Below, in pieces: positions 23,319 to 35,937 of a stretch of 64,000 bases of DNA. Every line of letters starts with the position of its first letter. Within the stretch, counting starts at the first letter, position 1. This DNA is from Microbacterium caowuchunii (GTDB taxonomy: Bacteria > Actinomycetota > Actinomycetes > Actinomycetales > Microbacteriaceae), in assembly GCF_008727755.1 (NCBI RefSeq), contig NZ_CP044231.1, positions 124,001 through 188,000 on the forward strand. The letters are read 5' to 3'. Made by a program: the position numbers and the translations under genes. A model generated the notes under the pieces. It was not told the DNA's origin and ran no database searches. It saw only the letters and a program-made list of their open reading frames with translations.

Positions 23319-24116
23319 ATGGCCGACAGCTACACCCATGGGCATCACGCCAGCGTGCTCCGCGCACACGAGTGGCGCACCGTCGAGAACTCCGCGGCGT
23401 ACCTCCTCCCGTATCTGCAGCCGGGGACGACCGTCCTCGATGTCGGGGCGGGGCCGGGCACGATCACGGTCGACATCGCCGGCCGGGTGGCGCCCGCCGG
23501 GGTCGTCGGGGTCGATGCGGCGGCGGACGTCCTCGACCGGGCGCGCGCCTATGCGGCGTCGGAGGGCGCGACCAACGTCGAGTTCGTGGTCGACGACGCC
23601 TACGCCCTCCGCCGGCCGGACGGGGCGTTCGACGTCGTGCACGCCCACCAGGTGCTGCAGCACCTGGACCGTCCCGTCGATGCGCTGCGGGAGTTCCGGC
23701 GGGTGGCCGCCGACGGCGTCGTCGCCGCGCGCGACGTCGACTACGAAGGCGTGATCTGGTACCCGCTCCTGCCCGCGCTCGCGGAGTGGCACGACGTCTA
23801 CCTGCGCGTGCATCGGCGGGTGGCCGGCGATCCCGCGGCCGGCCGCAAGCTCAAGTCCTGGGCGCGCGAGGCGGGCTTCCGCGAGATCAGCTGCTCCGCG
23901 TCCCTGTGGTTGTTCGAATCGGATGAGGACCGGAAATGGTGGGGCGGAGCATGGGCCGAGCGCGCGGTCGAGTCCTCCTTCGCCCAGCACGCGATCGACC
24001 TCGGCGAGACCGACCGCGACGGGCTGGAGCGGATCGCGGCCGGGTGGCGGGCCTGGGCGGATGCGTCCGACGGGTGGCTCCTCATGCCGCACGGCGAGAT
24101 CGTCGCCCGCGGGTAG
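23319..24116 (+). CDS. Class I SAM-dependent methyltransferase
   Basis: 265 residues from the ATG at 23319 (MADSYTHGHH). Motif I VLDVGAGPGTITVDIA, an acidic VGVDAA strand end, and DVVHAHQVLQHLDRP (motif IV) define a small-molecule methyltransferase with a UbiE-like core. The substrate is not apparent. The C-terminal half (WGGAWAERAVESSFA) resembles a group of actinobacterial enzymes of unknown target. The YbaK gene follows 9 bases later, probably in one transcript. Confidence 0.85.
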   Translation: MADSYTHGHHASVLRAHEWRTVENSAAYLLPYLQPGTTVLDVGAGPGTITVDIAGRVAPAGVVGVDAAADVLDRARAYAASEGATNVEFVVDDAYALRRPDGAFDVVHAHQVLQHLDRPVDALREFRRVAADGVVAARDVDYEGVIWYPLLPALAEWHDVYLRVHRRVAGDPAAGRKLKSWAREAGFREISCSASLWLFESDEDRKWWGGAWAERAVESSFAQHAIDLGETDRDGLERIAAGWRAWADASDGWLLMPHGEIVARG

Positions 24117-24125
24117 GCTGACGGC

Positions 24126-24608
24126 GTGACCGAGGTCCTCCATCCCCGCAGCGTCCTCGTGCGCGACGCACTGCGGGCGGCGGGCATCCAGGGCGAGATC
24201 CGCGTGCTCCCCGATGCGGCAGCGACAGCGGCCGCGGCCGCCGACGCCCTCGGCATCGAGGTCGGCGCGATCGCGAACAGCCTCGTGTTCTGGTCCGACG
24301 ACGAACCGTTGCTGGTCATGACCAGCGGCGCGCATCGGGTCGATACGGCCGCCCTCGCCCGTCGCCTGGGACGGGCACGCATCGTCCGGGCAACCGTCGA
24401 TCAGGTGCGCGCGGCGACCGGGCAGGCGATCGGCGGAGTGGCGCCCACCGGGCACCCGGCGCCGGTGCCCACCGTCGTCGACGAGGCACTCGCCGGATTC
24501 GACGAGCTGTGGGCGGCCGCGGGGACGCCGCACACCGTCTTCCCCCTCACCTTCGCCGAGCTCGTCGCCCTCACCGGCGGTACCGTCGCGAAGGTCGACG
24601 CGGACTGA
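24126..24608 (+). CDS. YbaK/EbsC-type aminoacyl-tRNA deacylase
   Basis: 160 residues, GTG start. Characteristic pieces: the alanine-rich helix AAAADALGIEVGAIANSLVF, VDTAALARRLG, and the GGVAPTGHPAPVPTVVDE loop of the YbaK family. Members hydrolyse mischarged tRNA (Cys- or Ala-tRNA-Pro) in trans; which one cannot be told from sequence. Directly follows the methyltransferase gene. Confidence 0.85.
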   Translation: MTEVLHPRSVLVRDALRAAGIQGEIRVLPDAAATAAAAADALGIEVGAIANSLVFWSDDEPLLVMTSGAHRVDTAALARRLGRARIVRATVDQVRAATGQAIGGVAPTGHPAPVPTVVDEALAGFDELWAAAGTPHTVFPLTFAELVALTGGTVAKVDAD

Positions 24609-24614
24609 AGCCGG

Positions 24615-25082
24615 TCAGCGCGGTACATCCAGGTGCCAGGAGGCGGGGCGCGCGGATGCCATCGCGTCCGGATCGTCCGCATCCCAGGTGAAGGTGGCCA
24701 CCGCACAGGTGGGTAGGTGTCCGATCTCCTCGCTGAGCTCATAGGCGAGTGCGCTGACCCCGGGATCGTGCGCCACGAGCAGGACCTCCGCAGCGTCGCT
24801 CGTCGCCGCGACCTCGAGCAGGGTCTCCGGATCCGCGCCGTACAGCTCCGGGAGGAGCTCGACCCGGCCGCCCAGTTCGGCCGCGAACGCCGCGGCGGTG
24901 CTGCGCGCCCGTTCGGCGGTGCTGGAGAGGATGCGGCCCGGTCGGAACCCCCGCTCCGCGAGCCGTCGCGCCATCCGCGGTGCATCGTGTCGTCCGCGCT
25001 CGCTCAATGGGCGTTCGTGATCGGGTAGCCCGGGACGCCCACCCTCCGCCGCCGCATGCCGCACGATCACGAGCGTGGTCAC
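24615..25082 (-). CDS. SixA-type histidine phosphatase
   Basis: 155 residues from GTG 25082 (VTTLVIVRHAAAE). The RHA/RHG catalytic motif is at the N-terminus, SSTAERARSTA carries the second Arg, and VAHDPGVSALA the second His. It acts on phosphohistidine or another small phosphoester. GTGA overlap with the upstream gene shows coupling. Stop is 6 bases from the convergent YbaK gene stop. Confidence 0.85.
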   Translation of the reverse strand: MTTLVIVRHAAAEGGRPGLPDHERPLSERGRHDAPRMARRLAERGFRPGRILSSTAERARSTAAAFAAELGGRVELLPELYGADPETLLEVAATSDAAEVLLVAHDPGVSALAYELSEEIGHLPTCAVATFTWDADDPDAMASARPASWHLDVPR

Positions 25083-25447
25083 GCGCGCCCCCCGCCGTGC
25101 TCGCCGACGTAGATCCATGCCCGGCGGCCGCTTTCGAGGGTGACGGCCGTCCGCAGGTAGAGGGACATCTGGTACTCGTCCGCGGCGTCCACCTCCTCCG
25201 CGGTGACCGCCAGCACCTTCCCGATCACCCTGTCGAACGCGTTGCCCGTGCGTCGCAGCACCGGCAGCACGGTCGTGCCGGCGGGATTCGCGTCCCGGGT
25301 GTCCTCCGTGTCGGCGTAGTCGAGCGTGTGCCGCAGGAGGATGTCGTCCTCCGCCTGCACGAGCCTGCCGAACGTGTCCAGCTGGACGTGCGGATCCTGC
25401 AGCGCGCCATAGGCGAACAGCCACTGGTCGGGGGATGAGCCGGTCAC
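25079..25447 (-). CDS. Gamma-glutamylcyclotransferase (AIG2)-like protein
   Basis: 122 residues. WLFAYGALQDPHVQLDTFGR is the GGCT/AIG2 opening (FxYGxLxxxxxQ), and VDAADEYQMSLYLRTAVTLESGRRAWIYV the later strand with the family's acidic residue. Fold members cleave gamma-glutamyl amides or related compounds, with many orphan branches. Coupled by overlap to the sixA-like gene. Confidence 0.75.
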   Translation of the reverse strand: MTGSSPDQWLFAYGALQDPHVQLDTFGRLVQAEDDILLRHTLDYADTEDTRDANPAGTTVLPVLRRTGNAFDRVIGKVLAVTAEEVDAADEYQMSLYLRTAVTLESGRRAWIYVGEHGGGRA

Positions 25448-25463
25448 GGCGTCAGGCTATCGG

Positions 25464-26738
25464 TTACACCCCGAAGACGGCATGCGCGATCGTGAAGATG
25501 AGTAGACCCGCCAGCGACCCGACGATCGTGCCGTTCAACCGGATGTACTGCAGATCCCGTCCGACCATGAGCTCGATCTTCTCGGTGGTCTCGTCCGCAT
25601 CCCACCGCTCCACCGTGTCCGTGATGATGGAGGCGATGTCGTGGCGGTAGCGGTCGACCAGGAACACCGCCGCATCCGTGACCCATCCGTCGACGCGCTG
25701 CTGGAGCGTGGCGTCGGTCACCAGCCGGTCCCCGATCTCGGCCAGTGCGGTCGCCGCGCGGCGCCGCAGGCCGCTCTCGGGATCCCGGAGGGCGGAGACC
25801 AGCCCGTTCTTGGCCGTCGTCCATGCCTCGGCCGCGAGCTCGCGCACGCGCGGCGAGTCGAACACCGTCGTCTTGGCATCCTCGAAGCGGCCGATCGTGG
25901 CCGGGTCGTGCTGCAGGTTCTCCGCCAGGCGCGCGAGGTAGCCGTCGATGGCGTCGCGCGCAGGGTGAGCGGGATCCGAGCGGACCGCGCCGATGAACTT
26001 CACGGCCTCGTGGTACGCGGCCTCGTCGATGAGGTTGTGGACCATCGACGGCACCCACCCCGGCAGGCGACGGGAGAGCAGGCCGGAGAACGCCTCGCGG
26101 TTGGCGGTGAGCCAGGAGGCCACGCTGTCTGCGGCGAGGTCGACCGCCTCGTGATGCGCGCCTGACTGCACGAGTCGTTCCAGCCACCCGCCCAGGGGCG
26201 GGCCCCATTCCGGGACGATGAGATGCTCGCGGGCGAGGTCGGCGATCACGTCCTGGACGTCGTCGTCGCTCAGCGCTTCGAGTACCCCGGCCGCCATCGC
26301 GGCGCCCTCGGTGGCGACACGTTCGGCGTGGTCGGGATTGCGGAGCCACTCGCCCAGTCGTGCGGAGATCCGCGTGGCGGCGAGCTTGGTGCGGATGATG
26401 TCGCCGGAGAGGAAGTTCGTCTCCACGAACTCCCCCAGGGTGCGGCCGATCTCGTCCTTCCGGGTGGGGATGATGGCGGTGTGCGGGATGGGGAGACCGA
26501 GCGGGCGGCGGAACAGCGCCGTGACCGCGAACCAGTCCGCCAGCGCGCCGACCATGCCGCCCTCCGCCGCGGCGCGCACGTACGCGAGCCAGGGGTACCG
26601 CGCCTGCAGGGCGAACGCCACGATGAACACGATCGTCAGCAGGACGAGGGCGCCCAGGGCGATGCCCTTCATGACGCGGAGGCCGCGGAGCCGTTCCTGG
26701 TCGGCGGCGCTGAGCAGAGCCATCGGAGTGCGGGCCAT
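25464..26738 (-). CDS. DUF445 family membrane protein
   Basis: 424 residues, ATG start. An N-terminal helix (about 28-48, GALVLLTIVFIVAFAL), then AEGGMVGALADWFAVTALFRRPLGLPIPHTAIIP, the DUF445 hallmark, long amphipathic alpha-helical repeats, and a C-terminal helix (LIFTIAHAVFGV). Role unknown, probably membrane-associated. 16 bases upstream of the GGCT-like gene start, so possibly the first gene of a three-gene unit. Confidence 0.85.
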   Translation of the reverse strand: MARTPMALLSAADQERLRGLRVMKGIALGALVLLTIVFIVAFALQARYPWLAYVRAAAEGGMVGALADWFAVTALFRRPLGLPIPHTAIIPTRKDEIGRTLGEFVETNFLSGDIIRTKLAATRISARLGEWLRNPDHAERVATEGAAMAAGVLEALSDDDVQDVIADLAREHLIVPEWGPPLGGWLERLVQSGAHHEAVDLAADSVASWLTANREAFSGLLSRRLPGWVPSMVHNLIDEAAYHEAVKFIGAVRSDPAHPARDAIDGYLARLAENLQHDPATIGRFEDAKTTVFDSPRVRELAAEAWTTAKNGLVSALRDPESGLRRRAATALAEIGDRLVTDATLQQRVDGWVTDAAVFLVDRYRHDIASIITDTVERWDADETTEKIELMVGRDLQYIRLNGTIVGSLAGLLIFTIAHAVFGV

Positions 26739-26817
26739 CCCGTCATCCTCGCACGGCCTGCACGGGAACGCGCGAAGGCGTTCGGCCTCTCCGGGCGCCG
26801 GTCGGCGGGATCCCGGC

Positions 26818-27975
26818 TCAGTCCTCGAGCGGACCGAGCCAGGCGCTCGCGGCCGCCGCGTGGGCGGACTCCGGATCGGAGGGATGGAACAGCCCTGCCA
26901 GCACGTCGCGGTACAGCCGTCCCAGCTCGCTGCCGGCGGAGTAGGAGGACCCGCCGGCGACGAGCACGGCCTGATCCACGACGTGCTTCGCGGTCGTCGT
27001 GGCGCGGTGCTTGAGCCCGGCCAGCAGGGAGAACCACCGTCCGCCGTGATCCGTCTGCGCGTCGACGTCCGTCGCCAGCGCGCTCAGCTGGGGGCCGAGC
27101 GCGTCGTAGGCGATCGCCATGTCGGCGATGCGCCGGCGGATGTCGGGGTCCTGGCTGTACATGCGACCGGTCTTGGCCGAGCGGCGGTGCTGTGCCGCCT
27201 GCACGGCCAGATCGAGCGCCCGGCGCGCCACGCCCGTGTAGACGGAAGCGAGCAGGATCTCGAACACGCTGAAGATCGCGAAGACGAGCGGGTCCGGCTG
27301 AGGACCCGGGGCGACGCGGCGCACGACCCGGTCCGGGGCGGCGACGGCGCCGTGGAGCCGTGTCGTCCGCGACTGCGTCCCGCGCATGCCCACGGTGTCC
27401 CAGTCGTCGAGCGTCTCCACGGCTTCGCTGCGCGGGACGAACGCGTACACGATCTGCGGGGCGTCCGGGGAGGTCCGGTCGAGCCCGTGGAGTCCCAGCT
27501 GCGTCCACACGGGGGCGAGCGAGGTGAAGATCTTCGTCCCGGTGAAGGTGTACGAGCCGTCCGGGGAGGGGACCGCATCCGTCCCGCTCCCGAAGAGCAC
27601 GAGGTCGTTGCCGGCCTCGCTGATGCCGAAGGCGAAGATCTCCCCGGCGACCGAGCCGGTCTGCACGAAGGCGAGGTCGTCCATTCCGCGATCCCGCAGG
27701 ACCTTGGCGACGCCGGTCCACACCAGGTGCATGTTCACCGCCAGAGCGGTCGCGGGGGCGGCGCCGGCGAGACGTTGCTGCAGGAGGGAGGCCTCCGCGA
27801 GGCCCAGGCCGCTGCCGCCGCGGTCGACCGGCACCAGGATCGACAGGTAACCGGCGGCGCGGAGCTCGGCGAGGTCCTCGTGGGGGAAGACGTTGTCGCG
27901 ATCGATCTCCGCCGCCCGTGCGCGGATGCGCTCGAGCAGCGCATCCGGCAGATGCTCCTGCGGGTCGAAGGTCAC
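26818..27975 (-). CDS. Acyl-CoA dehydrogenase family flavoprotein
   Basis: 385 residues, GTG start at 27975. N-terminal helical domain with DLAELRAAGYLSILVPVDRGGSGLG, the middle beta domain (YTFTGTKIFTSLAP) and C-terminal helices (VARRALDLAVQAAQ; VDQAVLVAGGSSYS). The end of the family that includes SfnB/DszC-like monooxygenases is possible; the usual catalytic Glu of acyl-CoA dehydrogenases is not obvious. GTGA overlap with the hydrolase gene ahead of it. Confidence 0.75.
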   Translation of the reverse strand: MTFDPQEHLPDALLERIRARAAEIDRDNVFPHEDLAELRAAGYLSILVPVDRGGSGLGLAEASLLQQRLAGAAPATALAVNMHLVWTGVAKVLRDRGMDDLAFVQTGSVAGEIFAFGISEAGNDLVLFGSGTDAVPSPDGSYTFTGTKIFTSLAPVWTQLGLHGLDRTSPDAPQIVYAFVPRSEAVETLDDWDTVGMRGTQSRTTRLHGAVAAPDRVVRRVAPGPQPDPLVFAIFSVFEILLASVYTGVARRALDLAVQAAQHRRSAKTGRMYSQDPDIRRRIADMAIAYDALGPQLSALATDVDAQTDHGGRWFSLLAGLKHRATTTAKHVVDQAVLVAGGSSYSAGSELGRLYRDVLAGLFHPSDPESAHAAAASAWLGPLED

Positions 27976-28730
27976 AGCAGCGCCTCGTGCAGGGCGGCGA
28001 TGGTGGCCTCCGGCCGGTCGCGGTGGGGGGAGTGGCCGGCGCGCGGTACGACCGACATCGTGATCCGCGGGTTCGCCGCGAGGACCTCCGCCGCGGTGGG
28101 GCCGGTGAAGAGGCTGTAGACCTCCGGGTCGGACCCGATCACGTGGGTGGGGATCGACACTCGCCGCGCCGCTGCGCGCACGTCCCAGGCGGGGTTCTGA
28201 CTGCTGGTCTGCTCGACCGCCCAGACGCTCGCCAGCTGGGCGGCCTGCGCCTTCAGCTCCACGTCCTGCGGATGCCAGCGCGGATGCTGCCGGCGCACCG
28301 CCTCGATGGACGTGTCCGCGAACGCGGCCTCCTGGCTGCTGCGGACCGTCTCCCGGTCGGCGGGGAGCAGGTGCAGCGCCGGGTCGATGAGGACGAGTCG
28401 CTGCGTCCACTCGGCGCGGTCCGCGGCGGCGAGGGTGGCCGCGGCGCCGCCGAGCGAATGCCCGACCACCGCATCCCACGATCCGCCCTGCGCGGGGGCG
28501 ACGGCGCCGACGTCCGCCGCGTACGCGGCGAGAGTGTAGTCCAGTGCCCGCGGGGCGGAGCCGTGGCCGCGCAGGTCGACGGCGACGGCGTGCCATCCCG
28601 CCTCCGCGAGGGCCGTGCCGAAGCGCCACATGAGCGCGCCGGAGGAGCCCAGACCGTGGATCAGCAGCGCGTGACGGTGTGCGGCGGGATCTCCCCAGGA
28701 GAGGCGGGGGAGCACGACGGTTGCGGGCAT
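27972..28730 (-). CDS. Alpha/beta hydrolase
   Basis: 252 residues. HGLGSSGALMWRFG (oxyanion loop), VAVDLRGHG, nucleophile elbow VVGHSLGGAAA with the Ser, an acid in VIGSDPEVYS, and the catalytic His in RAGHSPHRDRPE. Substrate unknown. Translationally coupled to the acyl-CoA dehydrogenase-like gene. Confidence 0.88.
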   Translation of the reverse strand: MPATVVLPRLSWGDPAAHRHALLIHGLGSSGALMWRFGTALAEAGWHAVAVDLRGHGSAPRALDYTLAAYAADVGAVAPAQGGSWDAVVGHSLGGAAATLAAADRAEWTQRLVLIDPALHLLPADRETVRSSQEAAFADTSIEAVRRQHPRWHPQDVELKAQAAQLASVWAVEQTSSQNPAWDVRAAARRVSIPTHVIGSDPEVYSLFTGPTAAEVLAANPRITMSVVPRAGHSPHRDRPEATIAALHEALL

Positions 28731-28798
28731 ACGTCGAGATTAGGCCCGAACGGTGACGCTCGCGCCGTCCCTTTTCCCCGGATGACGACCGCGCCGGG

Positions 28799-30004
28799 TC
28801 AGGTGATGATCCGGGTCGGCTCGGTGTCCGGCAGCGGGCTGGGGTCGCGATGCCGGAGGTCGGGGAAGGCGCGGACGCAGGCCACCGCGACGATCGCGCC
28901 GGCCACCGCGAAGATGGCGGCGGCGACGTAGGCGCCCTGCGGGCCCACCCCGTCGATGAGGAACCCGGCCACCGCGGAGCCGGCCGCGGCGCCGATGAGC
29001 TGGCCGGTGCCGACCCAGCCATACGCCTCGGCGGTGTCGCTGAACTTGACGCTGGCGGAGGTGATCGCGAAGAGCACGGCGAGGGCCGGGGCGATGCCGA
29101 TGCCGGCGAGCAGGAGCGTGCCGCCGAGCCACCACACGTTGAGGGAGAACATGGTGAGGCAGAGCCCCGCCGCGACGATCCCCATCCGGCGGGCCATGGC
29201 CCACGGGCCGATCGGGATGTGGCCGAAGGAGAGGCCGCCGGCGAGGGATCCGACCGAGAAGACGGCCAGCACGAGCCCGGCCTCCAGCCCGCCGTGCCCG
29301 AACGTCGCGACGACCCCGGCCTCGACCGCGGCGCACGCACCGATGAGGAGGAACCCGATGACCGTGGCCAGGAGCACCGTGGGGCGTGCGAGCACCTTGC
29401 CGAGCCGGCGCTTGCTGCGCGGGATGCGGACGCGGCCGAGCTCGGGGGAGAGGATGAACCAGGTGCCGCCGCCGAGGAGGATGACGACGATCAGGATGAG
29501 CGCTTCCCAGGTGCCGACCTGGGTGGCCACGAAGGTGATGACCACCGGGGCGAGGATCCAGATGATCTCCTGCAGCGACGCGTCCAGCGAGTAGAGCGGG
29601 GTGAGCTGGCGGGAGTTCACCATCTTCGGATAGATGGTGCGCACGGCGGACTGGATCGGCGGCGTGGACAGGCCGGCGATGAGGCCCAGGACCATGTACG
29701 CCGGGAGGGTCATCTCGACCAGGGCGATCGTGGTGATGGCGATCGCGCAGACCACCATCGTCAGGGTGATGACCTTGCGCATGCCCCACAGGCCCATCCA
29801 GCGGCTCGTGATCGGGCCGGCGATGGCCTGGCCGACCGAGGTCGCGGCGAGGACGAGTCCCGCGGCGCCGTAAGAGCCGGTGGCCTGCTCGACGTGCAGC
29901 AGGATGGCGAGGCTGGTCATCCCGTTCGGGAAGCGTGCCGTCAGCTGCGCGGCGATGATGCGGCCGACGCCCGGCGTCCGCAGCAGATCCCGATAAGCGC
30001 CCAC
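28799..30004 (-). CDS. MFS transporter
   Basis: 401 residues, GTG start, about 12 hydrophobic helices, with the intracellular loop GPITSRWMGLWGMRKVI between helices 2 and 3. Resembles unclassified actinobacterial exporters. No substrate motif recognised. The intergenic distance of 68 bases to the hydrolase suggests it may be transcribed with the two genes downstream. Confidence 0.85.
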   Translation of the reverse strand: MGAYRDLLRTPGVGRIIAAQLTARFPNGMTSLAILLHVEQATGSYGAAGLVLAATSVGQAIAGPITSRWMGLWGMRKVITLTMVVCAIAITTIALVEMTLPAYMVLGLIAGLSTPPIQSAVRTIYPKMVNSRQLTPLYSLDASLQEIIWILAPVVITFVATQVGTWEALILIVVILLGGGTWFILSPELGRVRIPRSKRRLGKVLARPTVLLATVIGFLLIGACAAVEAGVVATFGHGGLEAGLVLAVFSVGSLAGGLSFGHIPIGPWAMARRMGIVAAGLCLTMFSLNVWWLGGTLLLAGIGIAPALAVLFAITSASVKFSDTAEAYGWVGTGQLIGAAAGSAVAGFLIDGVGPQGAYVAAAIFAVAGAIVAVACVRAFPDLRHRDPSPLPDTEPTRIIT

Positions 30005-30377
30005 CGATCAACGGTAACCCCGGATCCCGAGAGCGCTGTATCGGATCGCGGTGCGCACGTCGCGACACGCCGGGAGGGCGTGGAGGGGGCGAATCCGATG
30101 TCGGTGGCCCGTCCTAACGTCGCCCCTGTGGATGACTTCCGACGGGCGCTCGGCGGGCCGCATGATCCCGGCCTTTTCGGCTCGTCCGACGCGCCGCGGC
30201 CTGTGGATGAAATGGTGGAGAACCTGTGTTGTACATGGGGAGAACGGTGGAAAATCACAGAGATGTAACTACTAGCCCTTGTGGTGCTTCCTGATGTCCG
30301 TACCCATATGTAGTATTGAGGTCCCGGCGGCACCCTGCCGGGCACCCACCTGATTTGAGGGGAGAAGATCGGTCGAT
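30005..30377. promoter_or_regulatory. Intergenic region before nrdH with two candidate NrdR boxes
   Basis: 373 bases, no gene seen. Two weak 16-base matches to the NrdR box (ACACWATATATWGTGT) lie at 30269-30284 (9 of 16) and 30301-30316 (TACCCATATGTAGTAT, 10 of 16), with centres 32 bases apart, the usual spacing of paired NrdR sites. They are 62 bases ahead of nrdH. Confidence 0.4.
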
Positions 30378-30611
30378 ATGGCAATCACCGTCTACACCAA
30401 GCCTTCCTGCGTGCAGTGCACCGCGACCTATCGTGCGCTGGATTCCAAGGGCATCGAATACGACATCCTCGACCTCTCCCAGGACGCCGATGCGCTCGAG
30501 CAGGTCAAGGCCCTCGGCTACCTCCAGGCGCCGGTCGTGATCACGGACGAGGACCACTGGTCCGGCTTCCGTCCCGACAAGATCGACGAGCTGGCCTCCC
30601 GACTGGTCTGA
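30378..30611 (+). CDS. nrdH: Glutaredoxin-like NrdH redoxin
   Basis: 77 residues. CVQC redox motif at 11-14 and the C-terminal WSGFRPDKI that docks thioredoxin reductase. Supplies electrons to class Ib ribonucleotide reductase NrdEF. First gene of nrdHIEF; 3 bases separate it from nrdI. Confidence 0.95.
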   Translation: MAITVYTKPSCVQCTATYRALDSKGIEYDILDLSQDADALEQVKALGYLQAPVVITDEDHWSGFRPDKIDELASRLV

Positions 30612-30614
30612 CAG

Positions 30615-31075
30615 ATGGCAACCGCTGTCGCAGACAAGCTCGGCGCGGTTGCCTCCTCCGGCGGGGGCGCCGCTCCCACCATCCCGCTCCTGGTCTATTT
30701 CTCGAGCGTGTCGGGTAACACCGCACGTTTCATCGAGAAGCTCGGGATGCGGGCCGTCCGACTCCCGCTCCTCTCTTCGCAGTCGATGCCCGTCATCGAT
30801 GAGCCGTACGTCCTCGTCACCCCCACCTACGGGGGCGGCCAGGGCCGCGGTGACGAGAAGGGCGCCGTCCCCAAGCAGGTGATCCGGTTCCTCAACGACG
30901 AGGGCAACCGGCGACTGCTGCGCGGAGTCATCTCCGCGGGAAACACCAATTTCGGTGACGCGTACTGCGCTGCCGGAGACATCATCAGCCGAAAGTGCCG
31001 TGTGCCGCACTTGTACCGGCTCGAGCTTTTCGGCACGCCAGAAGACGTCGATCGCGTCAGCGAAGGATTGGAACG

Positions 31076-31091
<16 letters not shown>
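30615..31091 (+). CDS. nrdI: Flavodoxin-like NrdI
   Basis: 158 residues, including an N-terminal tail of about 28. [18 protein letters not shown] is the FMN phosphate loop, followed by PTYGGG and [13 protein letters not shown]. NrdI generates the oxidant that assembles the Mn-tyrosyl radical cofactor of NrdF. Overlaps the nrdE start by 16 bases. Confidence 0.95.
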
Positions 31092-34241
<3,150 letters not shown>

Positions 34242-34260
34242 AGTCCGACCACGCCGCCGC

Positions 34261-34334
34261 GACGTCGGAGAATCGCACGAACGTCGGAGGATTCCGCGAG
34301 GATTCTCCGACGTTCGTCGTTTCCTCCGACGTTC
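34261..34334. terminator. Hairpin/repeat element between convergent nrdF and pucR-like genes
   Basis: Arms 34278-34289 and 34305-34316 are a perfect 12-base inverted repeat (CGAACGTCGGAG) around a 15-base loop. Further copies of the same word stand at 34261-34272 and 34323-34334, making four in 74 bases, alternating in orientation two by two. Likely a bidirectional terminator built from a repeated module. Confidence 0.65.
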
Positions 34335-34368
34335 CTAGGCAGCCAGGCCTGCCATGTGGCCCCGATTG

Positions 34369-35937
34369 CTAGGGGTGCACTCGCTCGATCACCTCGTGTG
34401 CTCGCAGGGCGATATGCAGCGCCACGGCATCATCTCTTCGCTCGACGTCCACGTCGAGGAGATCCTCGATCCGGCGCAGCCTCGCGTAGAGGGCCGGCCG
34501 GCTGACGTGCAGTTCGCGGGATGCCGCCGCGATGTTGCGCCCCGCTTCGAGATAGCTGCGCAGACTCGCCAGCAGTCGGTCGCGATCGCTCGCGGCCAAT
34601 TCGAGGAGAGGCCCGAGGCGCCGCTGCACGAACGCGCGCAGCCGGGGATCGGTGCCGAGCAATGAGAAGAGCGCTCCCGCGCCCATGTCGCCCGGAGTCA
34701 GGTACGAGTGCCCAGACTGAAACGGTGCCTCGGCGAACGCGTACTCGGCACTCTCGAACGCGCCCAGCAACGATTTGATGTCGCTGACCACGTCGCCATA
34801 CGCCACCGCGTTCACGATGCCCTGCGCGCGAAGTGCGGTCGCGAGGCTCCGCAGCACGTCGGACGCCGGCCGACCGGCGGGGGCGGAGACCAGGAAATGG
34901 CGCGTCCCGGGTCGTCTCTCCGCGATGATTCCCGAGACCCCGACCTCCGAGATGGCGTTCTCCCAGCCGATGGTCATCGACATGGCCGACTGATCTGGGG
35001 CGACACCGACGATGCCGGGGATGAGCGCCGCTCCGTCGACCGGGATGTCGTAGGCCTCGAGGGACGCGTGGATGTCGCCATGCGCACCGCCCGCCAAGAT
35101 CTCGCTCATCAATCGCTGCTGCGCGTCCTGGCCCATCAGGCGGCGTCCCGTCGCTTGAGAGTACGAGAAGGCGATCGCGGCGGCGGCTCGTTCGGCGACC
35201 ATGGAGACGAAGGCCTCGGGAAGCGCGGTCTCGCCGATGAACAGACGCCCCCAGGCAGCGCCGTCTGCTCGGATCGAGATGGATCGGAATCGGCCCGAGC
35301 CGCCGGTGGGCTTGTCCGCCCGATCCCATTCCGCGAGGAAGGCCTGGGGTGCGTGCAACGAGCGGAAGGCGAGCACGCGACGATTCACATCCTCCAGGAC
35401 CACCGGCGCCTCCGTCAGCCGGGAGACCGCATCCACGATGTCCTGGCTGCTTGCGCTTTCGACCGTGAGCCGGGTGAAGGTCTCATGTGCAACGGCGGTT
35501 CGCTCCAACTCGAGCACTTGGCGCAGAGCGATCTCCCGGTGCACGGACTGCGTGACATCGACGAATCGGGCAGGGCGATCGAGAACGATGAACGTCAGAC
35601 CCATCGCCTCCGCTCGCGCCACCAACGTCTCGGGAACGGCGTCGATCGCAACACGGAGTTCGACCACGATGCCGCTCGCGCGTTTCGCGCCGAGGACGTC
35701 CACCATGTGCTCCCACCCGGACTCGTCTCGCCCCAGAGCGATCCCGCTTGTGAGCACGAGGTGGTCCGCGTCCACGAAGTCGGTCATGTCGGGTTGCTCG
35801 CACACGTGCACCCAGCTCACGGGCGTCGTGGCGACACGCGACATGCTGGTCAGCACGCGGGGCTGCGCCAAGCGCACGGCGGGGAGATCAAGGACCTCGC
35901 TCAACGTCAGGGACTGATCATCGAGTCGCGTAGCCAT
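34369..35937 (-). CDS. PucR-family transcriptional regulator
   Basis: 522 residues. N-terminal PucR ligand domain (about 10-130, SEVLDLPAVRLAQPRVL), a GGDEF-like/CdaR middle region, and a C-terminal helix-turn-helix of the HTH_30 type (RNIAAASRELHVSRPALYARLRRIEDLL, about 475-505). Such regulators respond to purine or amino-acid/amine degradation. It is divergent from the aldehyde dehydrogenase gene by 134 bases, so it probably controls that cluster. The start codon has no evident ribosome binding site; a TACATT six bases ahead of the ATG suggests a leaderless mRNA. Confidence 0.88.
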   Translation of the reverse strand: MATRLDDQSLTLSEVLDLPAVRLAQPRVLTSMSRVATTPVSWVHVCEQPDMTDFVDADHLVLTSGIALGRDESGWEHMVDVLGAKRASGIVVELRVAIDAVPETLVARAEAMGLTFIVLDRPARFVDVTQSVHREIALRQVLELERTAVAHETFTRLTVESASSQDIVDAVSRLTEAPVVLEDVNRRVLAFRSLHAPQAFLAEWDRADKPTGGSGRFRSISIRADGAAWGRLFIGETALPEAFVSMVAERAAAAIAFSYSQATGRRLMGQDAQQRLMSEILAGGAHGDIHASLEAYDIPVDGAALIPGIVGVAPDQSAMSMTIGWENAISEVGVSGIIAERRPGTRHFLVSAPAGRPASDVLRSLATALRAQGIVNAVAYGDVVSDIKSLLGAFESAEYAFAEAPFQSGHSYLTPGDMGAGALFSLLGTDPRLRAFVQRRLGPLLELAASDRDRLLASLRSYLEAGRNIAAASRELHVSRPALYARLRRIEDLLDVDVERRDDAVALHIALRAHEVIERVHP

